Below, one piece after another: positions 54,501 to 63,863 of a DNA stretch of 64,000 nucleotides (its first letter is position 1; every line of letters begins with the position of its first letter). Both the position numbers and the translations under genes were made by a program. The notes below the pieces were generated by a model. That model searched no databases, had not been told where the DNA came from, and saw nothing but the letters and a program-made list of their open reading frames with translations. Location: assembly GCA_900491605.1 (NCBI GenBank), contig UESW01004239.1, positions 1,075,131 through 1,139,130 of the forward strand, in the 5' to 3' direction. Source of the DNA: Calamus simplicifolius (Eukaryota > Streptophyta > Magnoliopsida > Arecales > Arecaceae).

Positions 54501-57500
54501 TCGAGGTTCGGAGAAATAGAGTACTCGGCCCAGCCGAGGTTTAGAGAAATTTAATGAGGAGACCTCAGCCCAGTTGGAGATTTGGAGATAGGATTTGTGG
54601 GATCGGTATTTAGGGGAAACTTCATTCTCATTATCATCTTAAAAAGATGGTTACTCGAAGAGAAGATATTCATATATGGGGAGGTCTATTACATGGAGCA
54701 AGGTAGTCAATGCTTGAGGAATACCTTATTGGTAGTATAATTGGAGATTATCCGAGTTCCATGTCCTGGTGATGGCTTTTCCTTCAAGGTCTTGGAGCTA
54801 GAAGGTGCCGGGTCTAATGACCTTTGCCACTTGATATGGGCCTTCCCAGTTTGGAGTCAGCTTCTCTTGCTCCATCGACTTAGAGACTAAAGCTTGTAGA
54901 GCACCAGATGGCTAGGAAGGAAGAACTTCCTCTTCACTCAGGAAGAATAGTACCGAACCATGCATTGTTGGTATGCAGCCATTCTGATCCGGGCCTTTTC
55001 TCTAACTTCTTCGATGAGGTCGAGGTTAGCCCGCAGTCACTTATCGTTCACGTCCTCAGAGTAGCCTTCAACTCTAGGCGAGGGTAGGCCAATTTCGACT
55101 AGGATGATGGCTTCAGTACCGAAGGCCATCCTGAATGGAGTTTCACCAGTTGGTATCCTTTGTGTGGATCGGTAAGCCCACGGGACATGGTGAAGCTCGT
55201 CCGCCCATCTTCTACGTGCTTTGTTCAGCCAGGCCTTTAGCCCTTGTAGTAGGATCCGGTTAGCTACCTTTGCGGGTGCCCAACCAAGGTAAGTCGGTGG
55301 TTGATGCCATGATCTTCACAGAATTTCCAGAATCTCGGGTTGTCGAACTGTGTAAAACCATTATAAAGATGACCATAGCCAATGTTCACTTGCATATAAG
55401 GGTACCAAATCCATTTTTCATTTTTCAAATAATGCAGTGTGTAAAACCATATAGCATTTAAATCCATAATTTTGCATGTTTTAATACTTTATGAAAATCA
55501 TGATAAATGACTTACTTACCTCCTAGCGCTAATCTAAAAGTGTAAATCAGCCATTTAGGCACCTGGGTACCTACAACATAATTTTTTAAATTTTTTAATC
55601 TTCAAAATCAGCATATCAAAATAACTTCTAAACTCTACCTAGTCTAATCCTGGGCCAACTTGGGGCTTGAATATCTCCAAATATATAAGCAAAAATGGGG
55701 AAATAAAAAGTCCCAAAGAAACTAGGTTCAACTCCGATCCAAACCTCATCTTCCTTTTATTGGGCCCGGCCCAATTCGGGGCCCGAAAAATCGGTCCAAA
55801 GGGATTACTAGATTAGGCCGAACCCAAGCCCAGCCCTTTCTTTCTTCTTTCTTCCTCCCCTGGTTCACCCGAACCAGGGGAGACGGCCAATGGCCTAAGC
55901 CACCGCCGGCTCTCCCTAGGGTTTGGCTCACCACCGGTGACCTGCCCCGCGCCAATCGCCGACGGCGGCCAACCCCCTCCTCTCTTTCCCTTTTTCTTTC
56001 TTTTCCTTTCTTTTTCCCTCTTCCCCCTACTTCTTCCTCCATGTTTCTTCTTCCTATTACCGCCTTCCTCTTCACTGCAGCGGTGGCACGGCAGGCTGGG
56101 GAAGGCCGATTGAGCCCCACCGAACGCTGCCCTAGCGCCGGTGGGGGCCGCTGCTCGGGGCACTAGCCCGGTGAACCAGCAGGAATGCCGCCACGGCCGA
56201 ACCAACATGCAGGAGCCTATTTGGCTCCTGTGCGAAGGAAGGCTGCCCGACAGCCCTCTCTTCACTTCTCCGACCACTCCCTCCGCCAGAGTGGCCACCC
56301 GGGGAGGTGCGCGAGGCCGCACGGCAGCGGCACAGCCTGGCCGAGTCTCGTCCATGCTCCTCCCTTTTCCTCTATCTCCTCTCTCTCTTTCTCTCTCGTT
56401 GGGGTAGCCGAGTTGGGGGGGGGGGGGCTTACTGCCAATGGTGGGACGGTGGCGACAAGGGTGGAGCTCCTCCCCCCTCTTTTATCATCGCGAGGGGAGG
56501 GCCAAGCCCTCCCCTGCGTTCAGCCTTGCGCAGCATGGGCATGCATGTTGTCGTGAGCAAGTGCATGCCGCACGGCCAGGCATGCGCAGGCGCACGCTTC
56601 GTGCATGGCACACCATTGACTCCCCTTTTTTTTGATTTTTTTTTCTTTTCTGGGGCTTACATTTAGTCTATTGTGTTCAGTTACTGCATGATATTTTTTT
56701 CATCCAGCAGGTGTATCCTTGACTTAATAGCATGAACAAGCACTTTCAAACTAAAAAAGAAATGGGTTTTGCCAGTAACATATGACTTGTGCCATGGACT
56801 TGCCGAGATTGGCCTTGTCCTAAGCTTGTGTGGCATCCATCTATATACATGCAGCTGACTTAATCTTTTCACACAGACCTGATACCTTTGCATAGTCAAA
56901 GCATTTCACAATTAGGCAACAACATGGTAGAAGAGAGCAAACAAAATTTGGAAGAATATAGCTTTCTATTTTAGTAGGGTAGATTAAAAGTTTCTTCAGA
57001 GTCTCTCAGCTTTCTCTATGACCTCTCTCTCTACCACCAAGATCTGCATCAACAACTGCACCAAATTTTGTGCCTTGGGTTTTATGGTATCATGCACACC
57101 CTCCTCACTGATTCCTTACACTCATCCCAGTGGCCGAGTGAGGGTCGCATATTTAAACATCATCCTTTTTGGGGGCTAGGTGATATTGCAAAGATATTTT
57201 ACACCAAGTACCAGCCACAATGAAGATATCCTTCAGGTGAGAAGTTGATGCTCAACAGATGCACCATCTATAGGCAAGGTTTTCAGTTATATGTTGAGTA
57301 CCTAGTCAAGTGGAGGGGACTTCCACATGAAAAGGCTAGCTGGAATGTGCGAAGATGCTATGGCAGCATCCAGCATGAAGACAAGATCATTGAGTTTCTT
57401 AATGGCACCATAGGACATCTACAATCTAGGTGCCATGTTCTTATTTATGGAGTCAAATTCACTTAAACTCCAAGGGGGTTTCATCTTATTCTAGATTATT

Positions 57501-60500
57501 CTACAACTCTAGAAAGAGCGCTACTCTAATCTAGTCTATTCTACAATCTTCTTGAGGTTTTTAGTCTCTAGTTCTAGAGTCTTCTATCGTATAGGTTTGA
57601 ACTATTGGGGCAGATAGTGGCTACCTAATGGAGTCTAGAGTTACACTCTATGTCCTTAAAATAATTTCGTCCCGCAACGGTGCTTACGGTCTGTATGATG
57701 ATTGTCTCGCAGAATACAACAGTCTTCTTTTGATGAAAGCAACACTATAATTCACCAAAAATATCGAACCAAAAATGCTTCTCTCTCTTTTATATGCACT
57801 ATTGCTATACTTCCCTAAGGAGAGTATGCAAATGCCTAAGAGAGGAAAGAAAACGAATTGGATTGGAATGGAATCAATTCGGAATGATTGAAATGCAAGG
57901 GTCTAAGGTCCTATTTATAGGTTTTAGGTGCCCTTTGGAAGCAACCCTACAATTTAATTTGAATTTGAATTAATTGATCGGATTTGATCAAAGATAGCCT
58001 TTGATACACCGATTCATCCCGTGATCTGATATCAGCCGATCAGATAAGGCAATCCACGTCCCGATATATCGTTTCACCATCGTGATCTGATGATCACGTT
58101 ATCAGATAGGTGGTTGCGCAGCTTTGATATGCCTTTTCACGATCGGACGGTTGCCTTATCACAACGATCACCAACGGCTTGATCGGACAGGCGCCTTATC
58201 ACCAACAATCTAATCAGTCAATAGTTGACTAGTCAGCCGATCGGTGTGTGTCGTTGGATCGACACTGCCGTGATCACGATCGTGATTGATCACTGCATCT
58301 CAGTGTTCGCTCTTGACCCTTCATCCAATCGATCAACGATTAGTTTGATCCTGATCCGATGATCTACAGTCAATTAATCCAGCCCCTTATGCAAAGTGCG
58401 ACTGCAAAGCGCCCATGCACCCTTCGCACATGCGCGTGCACGTGCGCATGCACCCTCAAGCTCTCACTTATGGTGAGCCTATGAAACTTAAGCATGAAGG
58501 AAGAGGTTTCCATATAAGTAAACCTTCCTTTCTTAATTTTTTCGATGTAGAACTAAATGTCCTCATAATTTCTTATTCACACACAAGGAGGTAATGGGCT
58601 TTCAAGGCCCATTAGGGTATTCAAGGCCTTTTGGCCCATTACCCAACATGAACAAGTGGCACAAATTTAGCCATCCTAGTCCTTTACCACATTTATATAA
58701 GGAGGGGTCCCATTCTGAACCTATGCAAGAAAGAAGTAGAAAAAACTCCTAGAGCTAAAGAGAGAGAGGTGAGAACCTCTTAAGAGACTTATAATCCTCT
58801 CCTACTATAATAGAAAGCTACCTTCCTCTAAATTATGCCCATCCTCTTCGACTATCTTGTTGCCGAAGTGTGAAAAGGCTTGACTAGGCGAAGATGGCTA
58901 GATGAGTGTGAAAAGTCTTACTCGACCACATGTACGTAGTCAGCCCCGCACAGGCTGAGGACAAGTCTAACCTCACAAGTCCATGACATTTGAATCTAAA
59001 AAGTAAGCTAAAATTCGTGGTTGCTTAGTTCAATGTGAGTGAATCTATAAGAAAACATAGTTTTGATAAAGATCTTGATATGTCACATCTCTTATGACAT
59101 AAACTGAAGCTAGAGAATGTGATAATAAAAGTATCATGCTGTACATTCCCAAATGGGTAATTCTAGGTTTATAATCTTGGACATCCTAGGAAAGAAGAGA
59201 GACATTCTACAAGAGGGGACATCCTTTTATAATGCTTGCATAAGCCACATTAAATGAGAAGTCATTCAGTAAGTATGCAGAAAATTTCCTCTTTTTCTAA
59301 GCAATGGAAACATTTCATGTTTGCTCTTTATTTATTTGAGAAATACAACATAAACTATTGGACTCAGCCAAAGGGGCTATATTGAGGATCAATTCACACA
59401 GAGAAGTAATGAAACATGGACCGATTGAAGATAACCAATCATTGTAGCAGTAAAAGTTCAAGGAACATAAAGGTGTTCTTACTTGGAAAAAATTATTACC
59501 CACTAATGGAATGTAATCACAATGAATAGACCCAATAAGACATATAAAGAGCTTAAAGAAAGTAAATGGAAGTAAGGATTTACTCGGTCCCCTCCCAACA
59601 AAAATCACTAAAGAACAAAGCTTGGCACGAAATTTGCACTCACGGCTTAGAAGGATATGCTTACTCTAGACACTGCAAATATGGCATAACTAGTTCACAT
59701 TAAGTCAAGTAAGCAGATTCAATCTAAATCTAACTATATGATGATGATAAGATTGAATGACAAGGCTCAACATTGGTACGCAATGAAATGGAGCAAATAA
59801 TTGAATTGGCATACTGTAATAGTACCTAATATAACTACAAAACACACTTTTTTATTTTTTTTTCGTACAAGGCAAATTAATCTTTCTGAACACGCACAGG
59901 GATTGCACTTGAAAGAAATAATATATATGCAAAAGGAAATATTATAACATCATACTTTGAACTTCTGGACGTCAAACGTTTAGAGGACATATCACATGAT
60001 GTGACAGGAAGACAGAGAGACATGCATGCAAGATCAATATGAAAATGTAGGATTCTAACTTTATCCATAGATGGTCCAAGATAAGGAAGGTGAGAAAAGC
60101 AGCATCATATCTTACTTTTGCATCCTCGCTACCACTGGCTAAGAACATAGAATTTGATCCACCAAAGCAAGACTGAGTGGCATGGTTTGCTTGCTTGTGT
60201 CCCTTGAAAATCTGTGGTGGTTTATAAGGTAAAAGGACACTCCACAGATGAATCTCTTCAGAGTCCAGGTTGACAATCAGGTGCCTTCCATCGCCAGAAA
60301 GAGAAAGTGATGTAATTGAACCTGACTCACCTATATCCATCTTCTGCCTTGTCTGCAAGTTACGTATTCGAATAAAGCGGTCAGAATATATGCTGATCAG
60401 ATGCTGTCCATCAGGAGTCAAAGCAAGGTCAGAGACATTTGGCATCGATGGCCCTTCCAAACAATCCAGGCAATTGCCTTCTAGGTCCAATATGACGACA

Positions 60501-63500
60501 GATTGCTCAACCACACAGCGGCTCAATGCAATTCTCTGTGAGTCAGGGAACCATGCACAAGAATTGACTCCGGCGCTAGAGGAAGTCATCTTAATTGTTC
60601 CAATGAATGTGCCAGTCTCTACATCCCAGAGGCTAACCACTCCTTGTACTCTAAATGTGAGCAGCATGGTGTCATCAGGGCTCCAAGCTATGAAGGGGAC
60701 AGGACTGACACAGAACCTGAGACGAGACCTCATGAACACTCTATCAGTATTCTCTTCTATCTGAAAATTTAAAAAACAACAATGAACAATGAAGCTTTTC
60801 ATATCTAGACACAACACTCTTTTAGTAGTTGATTTCGGTGGCAAATAAGAAAAGAAACAAATTATAGCTCAATAAAAGATGCAAATCATTTGACAAATTT
60901 AATGATTTTGTATATATGTTCCGAGAATTGATAAAGGAACACTGAGAAGAGGTGCTCAAGATTCAATGCAGATCATCAGAAAGATAACACCATAATGAGT
61001 TTTAACATTCTGAATACCAAATGCTGAATAGCAATGTGATAGAACTGATATCGCGTCATATGATTGTGAGGTTACAGAGAACAGTTATCTTATTGTTCAA
61101 CATTGTTCATCCAAGAAATCTAATGAGATATAGGTCAGTCATGTATTTTTTTTTCCATTTATCTTAAATTGGCAATACTCTAGAATATTTTCCAAACATT
61201 TTTGCCTGTGTTTTCATTTATTAAAATTCCATAGAATATATTTCAGCTTTTTGATCCCACCATGTGCACAAGAATGGTTCATACTTTCTATCAAACAACT
61301 GTATCTGAACCACATTTTGCATGTGACAGTGACTTGATACTAAATAGTGCCTACATATTTATAACTAATTTTACTTTGCATTCAAGCACTAATATGACTC
61401 AACTTTGACCTTATGGATTCACTACCAGGCTGGAACCCACTGGCAAATCAGATTACATGTCAGGTAAGATGAGAGCCAAGGAGGTTTGTTTTGTAACTAG
61501 TTTGCTCCATTCGATTACGCAGGAATTCCAGAGAAAAATGCATTCCGCACTTCCTAGAGGATCAGCAGGACATGCAGGACATGTTAGGGACAAATGAATG
61601 ATTTGATTTAGAACACCACTCTGTGAAACTTAACATCCAGCATATAAAGTTTCCTACAGTTTGAAAATAAAAGAGATTTCTCCAGAAACTGCCACTGTGT
61701 ACATGGTCGATAATGCTGGATGGTGACAAGAATCATGGACATTTAAAAGATTGTGTAATGTAGTTATTTCATCGTTGGACAGGACTAGCTTATTAGTTTC
61801 TGATTTTGTTTTCTTTTGACATCAAGAGAGGTTAGCATCCACTGCAAAATGGGTTTGTTTAAGCTGATAGGTTACATCTTTTTGTTTTACAAAACGTTCC
61901 TTTCCTTTTTTTTATGGGAGGAAAAAAAGGACCAATTTGAATCACATAATTCATATATAGAGCTACTGCCATCTTCATGGTTCCATTTGTAAGACTTTGT
62001 AATCTATATAAAAAATCTAGCTAGCTATATAAGGTTGAACTTCAACAGGGAACCAAATAAAAGCCACCCAACCTATATGAAAATTTTCTTAAAGAGGTCA
62101 TGTCATGTCTGTTAGTCAGGGAAAGGATTCAATAAATTGTTCTTCTTTATTTTTTTGGCCAAAAATTAAAGATTTAAGAAGTCTTAGCACTGTCAAATAA
62201 ATGAGCCATTGCTCATGTCCTTCCTCAGCATCATATCATTCTAACTTAGTTGGAAGATTATTTATTTATTTATTTACTTTTTGAAGCAAAGATGAAGTGC
62301 CCAGTGGGGTCCATCAAACTTTCATTGAGTGATGGAATATTATCTTAAAAAGTTGAACGGTAAACAATGTGCGTTTGGTTTTAGAAGAAATATAATAGGA
62401 GATAAGCTATGGTCAAGACAGAAAAAAATAGTTCTGCACACAGTGAGCAGAATCTAATGCAGACTCAATTTAGATTTTTTTTTTTTGTATTAAGATGTAT
62501 ATTTACTATTTCTTGTTTGTTAATGGTCGTTTTTTCCCCCAAGATATTTTATTCACGTTGATGTATTTCTTTGCTAACAATTTTTGGTATAGCAAGCATG
62601 CAGAGTAATGCAATAAATTTAATCAACAAGAACAAGATTTGTTCTTACCTGCCATATGATTACGACGTCGTCACTACAAGAGGAAGCCAGGTACAACCCA
62701 TTATGTGAGAACTGCAGGAATATTACTTTATTCTTATGATCATTTAAGGTCTGCAGCAAAGTAGTAGAAATTTCAGACAACTGCCACATCATTTTGCATG
62801 AGAAAATCACAAGGTATTAAGCAAAAAGAGTTGGATAATCTATGGCTATAACAAAAATGATAGTCATTCAAAAAAAAAAAAAAAATCCATCCTGCCATCC
62901 ATAATTTTAGTCTAATGATTCGCTTTTTTGCAAGTGGCATCCAGAAATAGTCAGCAAGCAGAATCATTAAACCTTGAACCACTTCTAGTCCGACAAAGCC
63001 AACCCACCCTAACACGAATATAGTGCAAGAATAAATGGAACCGACTCAAGAATATGCGCATCTAGTGCAAGAATTAATTGAACCGCTTCAAGAATATGCG
63101 TAGAATGACAGTTTCTTGCATCATCAATATACTACTCAAGAGTAAGCAAGAACGAATGCTCAAACGATTCAATTCAAGCAATAGCTCCATTCAAGAACCA
63201 GATACAGGCCTGGGAGCAGTGCCAGGGGAGACTTTGTTTGCTGCACCGATGATCCTCGTACAAAGTGACTGCACCTATGGGCATGTTGTGGTATCTACAG
63301 GTCTCCTGCTGTCCGATGGAAGCCATTTCGACGAGGCGCTCCAGCCTCCGTTGGGGGACCCGGACCCATCCGTCCAGATTACGAACCACATCTTCGAATA
63401 ACTCTCCTCTTCTAAGAATCAATTCCGCCTTGTGAGTCGGATCCGAGGTGATGATGGAGAGTGCGAGCGAGTGGACCTCCCAATCGCCGTGGGCTAATGG

Positions 63501-63863
63501 AGCGATGCGGTGCCGAAGAATGGGTACAGCTCCGAGCCTGCCAACATCAGTGTCTTGAGATGCCAGCAGCTCCAAGAAGCATTGTTGCCAGATAAAGAAA
63601 CAGGCCCTGGTTCGCCTCTCGGGGCCCAAACCCTTGAAGGATTCTTCGGTTTCGATGATCTTGGCGCACTCCTCCCACTGGCCGGAGAAGATGAGATGCC
63701 CGAGTTTATGGTACTCTGGCGAAAAGAGGGAGATCCCGGATTCGCCTTCGAGGGCCTCGGCGACATCGGCATAACCGAGGGAGTGGAGGGATTCGAGAAT
63801 GAGCCTCACGAACTGGCGTCGGTCGATGAGGCCTCGCGTCCCGAGCATCTGGAGAGCTTCCAT
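45361..63863 (-). CDS. WDR26: WDR26/GID7-like LisH-CTLH-WD40 protein, four coding exons, 14.6 kb third intron
   Basis: Joined exons encode 528 residues, within the usual range for plant WDR26-type proteins (about 520-590). LisH is at residues about 10-40 (RQFVRLILESLHSLGYADVA). CTLH is at about 45-105 (KLGHLIFSGQWEECAKIIE). A linker ends in RRLERLVEMA. Seven WD40 repeats run from about 230 to the end. The family scaffolds the CTLH/GID E3 ubiquitin ligase, with GID7/WDR26 joining modules and recruiting substrates. Introns are 429, 1,888 and 14,599 bp. Introns 2 and 3 have GT-AG ends in phase 0. I chose ATG 63,863 as start; a pyrimidine-rich AATTAG acceptor-like site at about 63,879-63,884 allows a further 5' exon outside the window. 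No frameshift or stop is seen, so the gene may be active. Confidence 0.87.
46225..48560 (-). repeat. Chromovirus 3' LTR (2,336 bp)
   Basis: On the minus strand it starts TGTAAGCCC after the polypurine tract ATAAGGAGGGAAGGA and ends GGGCATGACA. The GC-rich half (47,640-48,550) has a TATAAA box at about 48,399-48,404. The overlapping frames in it on both strands are not genes. It aligns with 55,361-56,661. Confidence 0.88.
46775..47035. repeat. About 62 bp tandem repeat, four copies, in the chromovirus LTR
   Basis: CAGAACACC(CCT) recurs near 46,780, 46,845, 46,905 and 46,967. Each copy is followed by GTGT(C)C(C)CCACATAT, GGAGG-type words and TCC..GAGTCA. The corresponding part of the other LTR has been lost. 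Confidence 0.75.
48690..49289 (-). pseudogene. Chromovirus integrase C-terminus and chromodomain
   Basis: It reads WDEVGEEKLLGPELI, SQSRQKSYADVRRELEF, VMRFGIRGKLSPRYIGPFEIL and VYNVFHVSMLRKYIFDPSHMI, then a chromodomain (KVQWSNHYEREAT, stop, ELEEEMKKKYP). Chromodomains steer integration to particular chromatin. Stops near 49,120 and 48,760 and shifts show decay. Its upstream part is cut off by the Tat LTR at 49,290. Confidence 0.88.
49290..50001 (-). repeat. Tat-lineage 3' LTR (712 bp)
   Basis: On the minus strand it runs from TGATGCGGGG to GCAACA (5 of 6 inverted match). The U5 part has ACTGACTTGGGCATCGGAGG and TTTTGCAGG, as in the solo LTR at 12-14.8 kb. Upstream is a G-rich polypurine tract (GGGAGTGGGGGGGGCAAG). 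The left flank CCTAC (49,285-49,289) has no visible partner because the other end is lost. Confidence 0.8.
50042..50049 (+). promoter_or_regulatory. TATA box for the opposite-strand Tat gene
   Basis: CATATAAA lies about 40 bp inside the polypurine tract on the + strand and upstream of the + strand ORF. Its role is inferred from position. Confidence 0.5.
50215..53230 (+). pseudogene. Opposite-strand gene of the Tat element (Transposase_28-like, 'putative gypsy type transposon')
   Basis: The conserved N-terminal region reads EYWIPNDYKLQVSE, CFKAGIHNPLHPIIEGVMKF, SAVAPNSWRHVVEFISICQ and MMVPLFQACHYIV (50,400-50,800). An acidic, low-complexity middle follows. The block at 51,835-52,191 ends at GTAAGC, and a 78 bp intron (52,192-52,269) leads to a coiled-coil part (SEVAELQNKEGLANQLSKEL, KLVEEARAELLKF). 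The acidic end near 53,190 has DIDFEEIVDID and a stop. Several stops and frameshifts (50,547, 50,797, about 50,879) show it is inactive. It runs against the element's own pol direction. Function unknown. Confidence 0.72.
53362..53367 (+). terminator. Polyadenylation signal after the opposite-strand gene
   Basis: AATAAA lies about 170 bp after the last stop, preceded by TTTGTAAT-type words (53,290-53,345), as in plant 3' UTRs. Confidence 0.5.
53675..54545. repeat. 33 bp hairpin minisatellite, about 26 copies
   Basis: The unit is roughly GTGCTCGGCCCTGCCGAGG followed by TTCGGAGAAATAAA. CTCGGC-CCT-GCCGAG forms a perfect 6 bp stem. The period is 33 bp, seen from GCCGAGG at 53,942, 53,975, 54,008 and 54,041. 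The length is a multiple of 3, so long 11-residue-periodic frames (VLGPAEVRRNK) arise on the + strand and are artefacts. It lies between the opposite-strand gene and the integrase of the Tat element. Confidence 0.9.
54600..55346 (-). pseudogene. Tat-lineage integrase, C-terminal part
   Basis: The frame reads QFDNPRFWKFCEDHGI and VGHPQ, then, after a shift, LLQGLKAWLNKARRRWADEL, TGETPFRMAFGTEAIILVE and GLPSPRVEGYSEDVND. These are typical Tat integrase core-end and C-terminal blocks. The first catalytic part is missing because the sequence is cut at 55,346. Confidence 0.85.
55347..56661 (-). repeat. Chromovirus 5' LTR, truncated
   Basis: It matches the 3' LTR from its start (56,661) for about 1.3 kb and then stops at 55,361. 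The 14 bp at the cut (55,347-55,360) match another place inside the LTR (47,345-47,358). The GC-rich segment (55,750-56,640) gives many false frames on both strands. Confidence 0.85.
56667..57240. other. Intron 3 sequence, nothing recognised
   Basis: I find no coding block or repeat structure in this stretch. Confidence 0.4.
57245..57466 (+). pseudogene. Isolated chromodomain of a second chromovirus
   Basis: QLYVEYLVKWRGLPHEKASW and HEDKIIEFLNG form a clear chromodomain of the retrotransposon type (YLVKW.GLP...ASW). It is on the opposite strand to the Tekay element and is a different family. Integrase sequence immediately before it is not readable, so it is a small fragment. Confidence 0.72.
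57470..58750 (-). repeat. LTR-like block with dense GATC palindromes
   Basis: Between about 57,975 and 58,365 there are 18 GATC sites, many inside palindromes (ATCACGATCGTGAT at 58,273-58,286, CTGATATCAG at 58,026). A minus-strand TATA-like CTATAAATAGG lies at about 57,924. Palindromes upstream of a TATA box suggest an LTR promoter. I cannot find both ends or a primer site, so the identity is open. Confidence 0.4.
58751..60115 (-). other. Start of intron 3 of the WDR26-like gene
   Basis: The first 1.4 kb after the exon 3 donor is AT-rich, with no transposon signature I can name. Confidence 0.5.
60116..60760 (-). CDS. WDR26: WDR26-like exon 3 (WD40 repeats 2 to 6, first part)
   Basis: It has 215 codons. 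Repeats are recognisable at PFIAWSPDDTMLLTF..VVSLWDVETG, VNSCAWFPDSQRIALS, VSDLALTPDGQHLISIYSD..IRIRNL, SITSLSLSGDGRHLIV..IHLWSV and SMFLASGSEDAK. The acceptor is TTTTCAG and the donor is AAA|GTAAGA. The exon stops inside repeat 6. Confidence 0.93.
60761..62648 (-). other. Intron 2 of the WDR26-like gene
   Basis: It is 1,888 bp and AT-rich, GT-AG, with no transposon ends or coding remnants that I can identify. Confidence 0.7.
62649..62780 (-). CDS. WDR26: WDR26-like exon 2 (first WD40 repeat)
   Basis: It has 44 codons, including VIFLQFSHNGLYLASS and DDVVIIWQ. The acceptor is TGGCAG after a pyrimidine tract, and the donor is CAG|GTAAGA. Confidence 0.88.
63210..63863 (-). CDS. WDR26: WDR26-like exon 1 (LisH, CTLH)
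   Basis: It has 218 codons, from MEALQMLGTRGLIDRRQ to LPWHCSQ. The intron 1 donor is unclear. The only phase-0 junction fitting exon 2 is CAG followed by GCCTGT (GC-AG type, 63,209-63,208). The nearby GT at 63,205-63,204 would be out of phase. Antisense frames here are shadows. Confidence 0.85.

Larger units (their letters stand above)
49290..55346 (-). mobile_element. Tat-lineage Ty3/gypsy element, 3' half only
   Basis: From right to left on the minus strand: integrase (55,346-54,600), a tandem-repeat region, a gene on the opposite strand, a polypurine tract (50,002-50,022) and the 3' LTR. The layout (integrase, repeats, opposite-strand ORF, 3' LTR) matches Tat-clade elements such as Grande/Retand. 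The 5' LTR, gag, protease, RT and RNase H are missing. The right edge joins chromovirus LTR sequence abruptly at about 55,346. Confidence 0.82.
46225..56661 (-). mobile_element. Tekay/Del-type Ty3/gypsy chromovirus in intron 3, gutted by a Tat-lineage element
   Basis: The outer borders are clean. The 3' LTR ends at 46,225 and the 5' LTR starts at 56,661, and both are flanked by TTTAG (46,220-46,224; 56,662-56,666). Inside, only the integrase C-terminus and chromodomain (48,690-49,289) remain. Everything between 49,290 and about 55,346 is Tat-lineage gypsy sequence. Chromovirus gag, protease, RT, primer site and the 3' 1 kb of the 5' LTR are lost. Confidence 0.87.

Noticed and set aside
53865..54519. 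Two + strand frames with 11-residue repeats
   Set aside because: Produced by the 33 bp minisatellite; shifts between copies also break them.
60270..60764. + strand frame of 164 codons
   Set aside because: Antisense shadow of WDR26-like exon 3.
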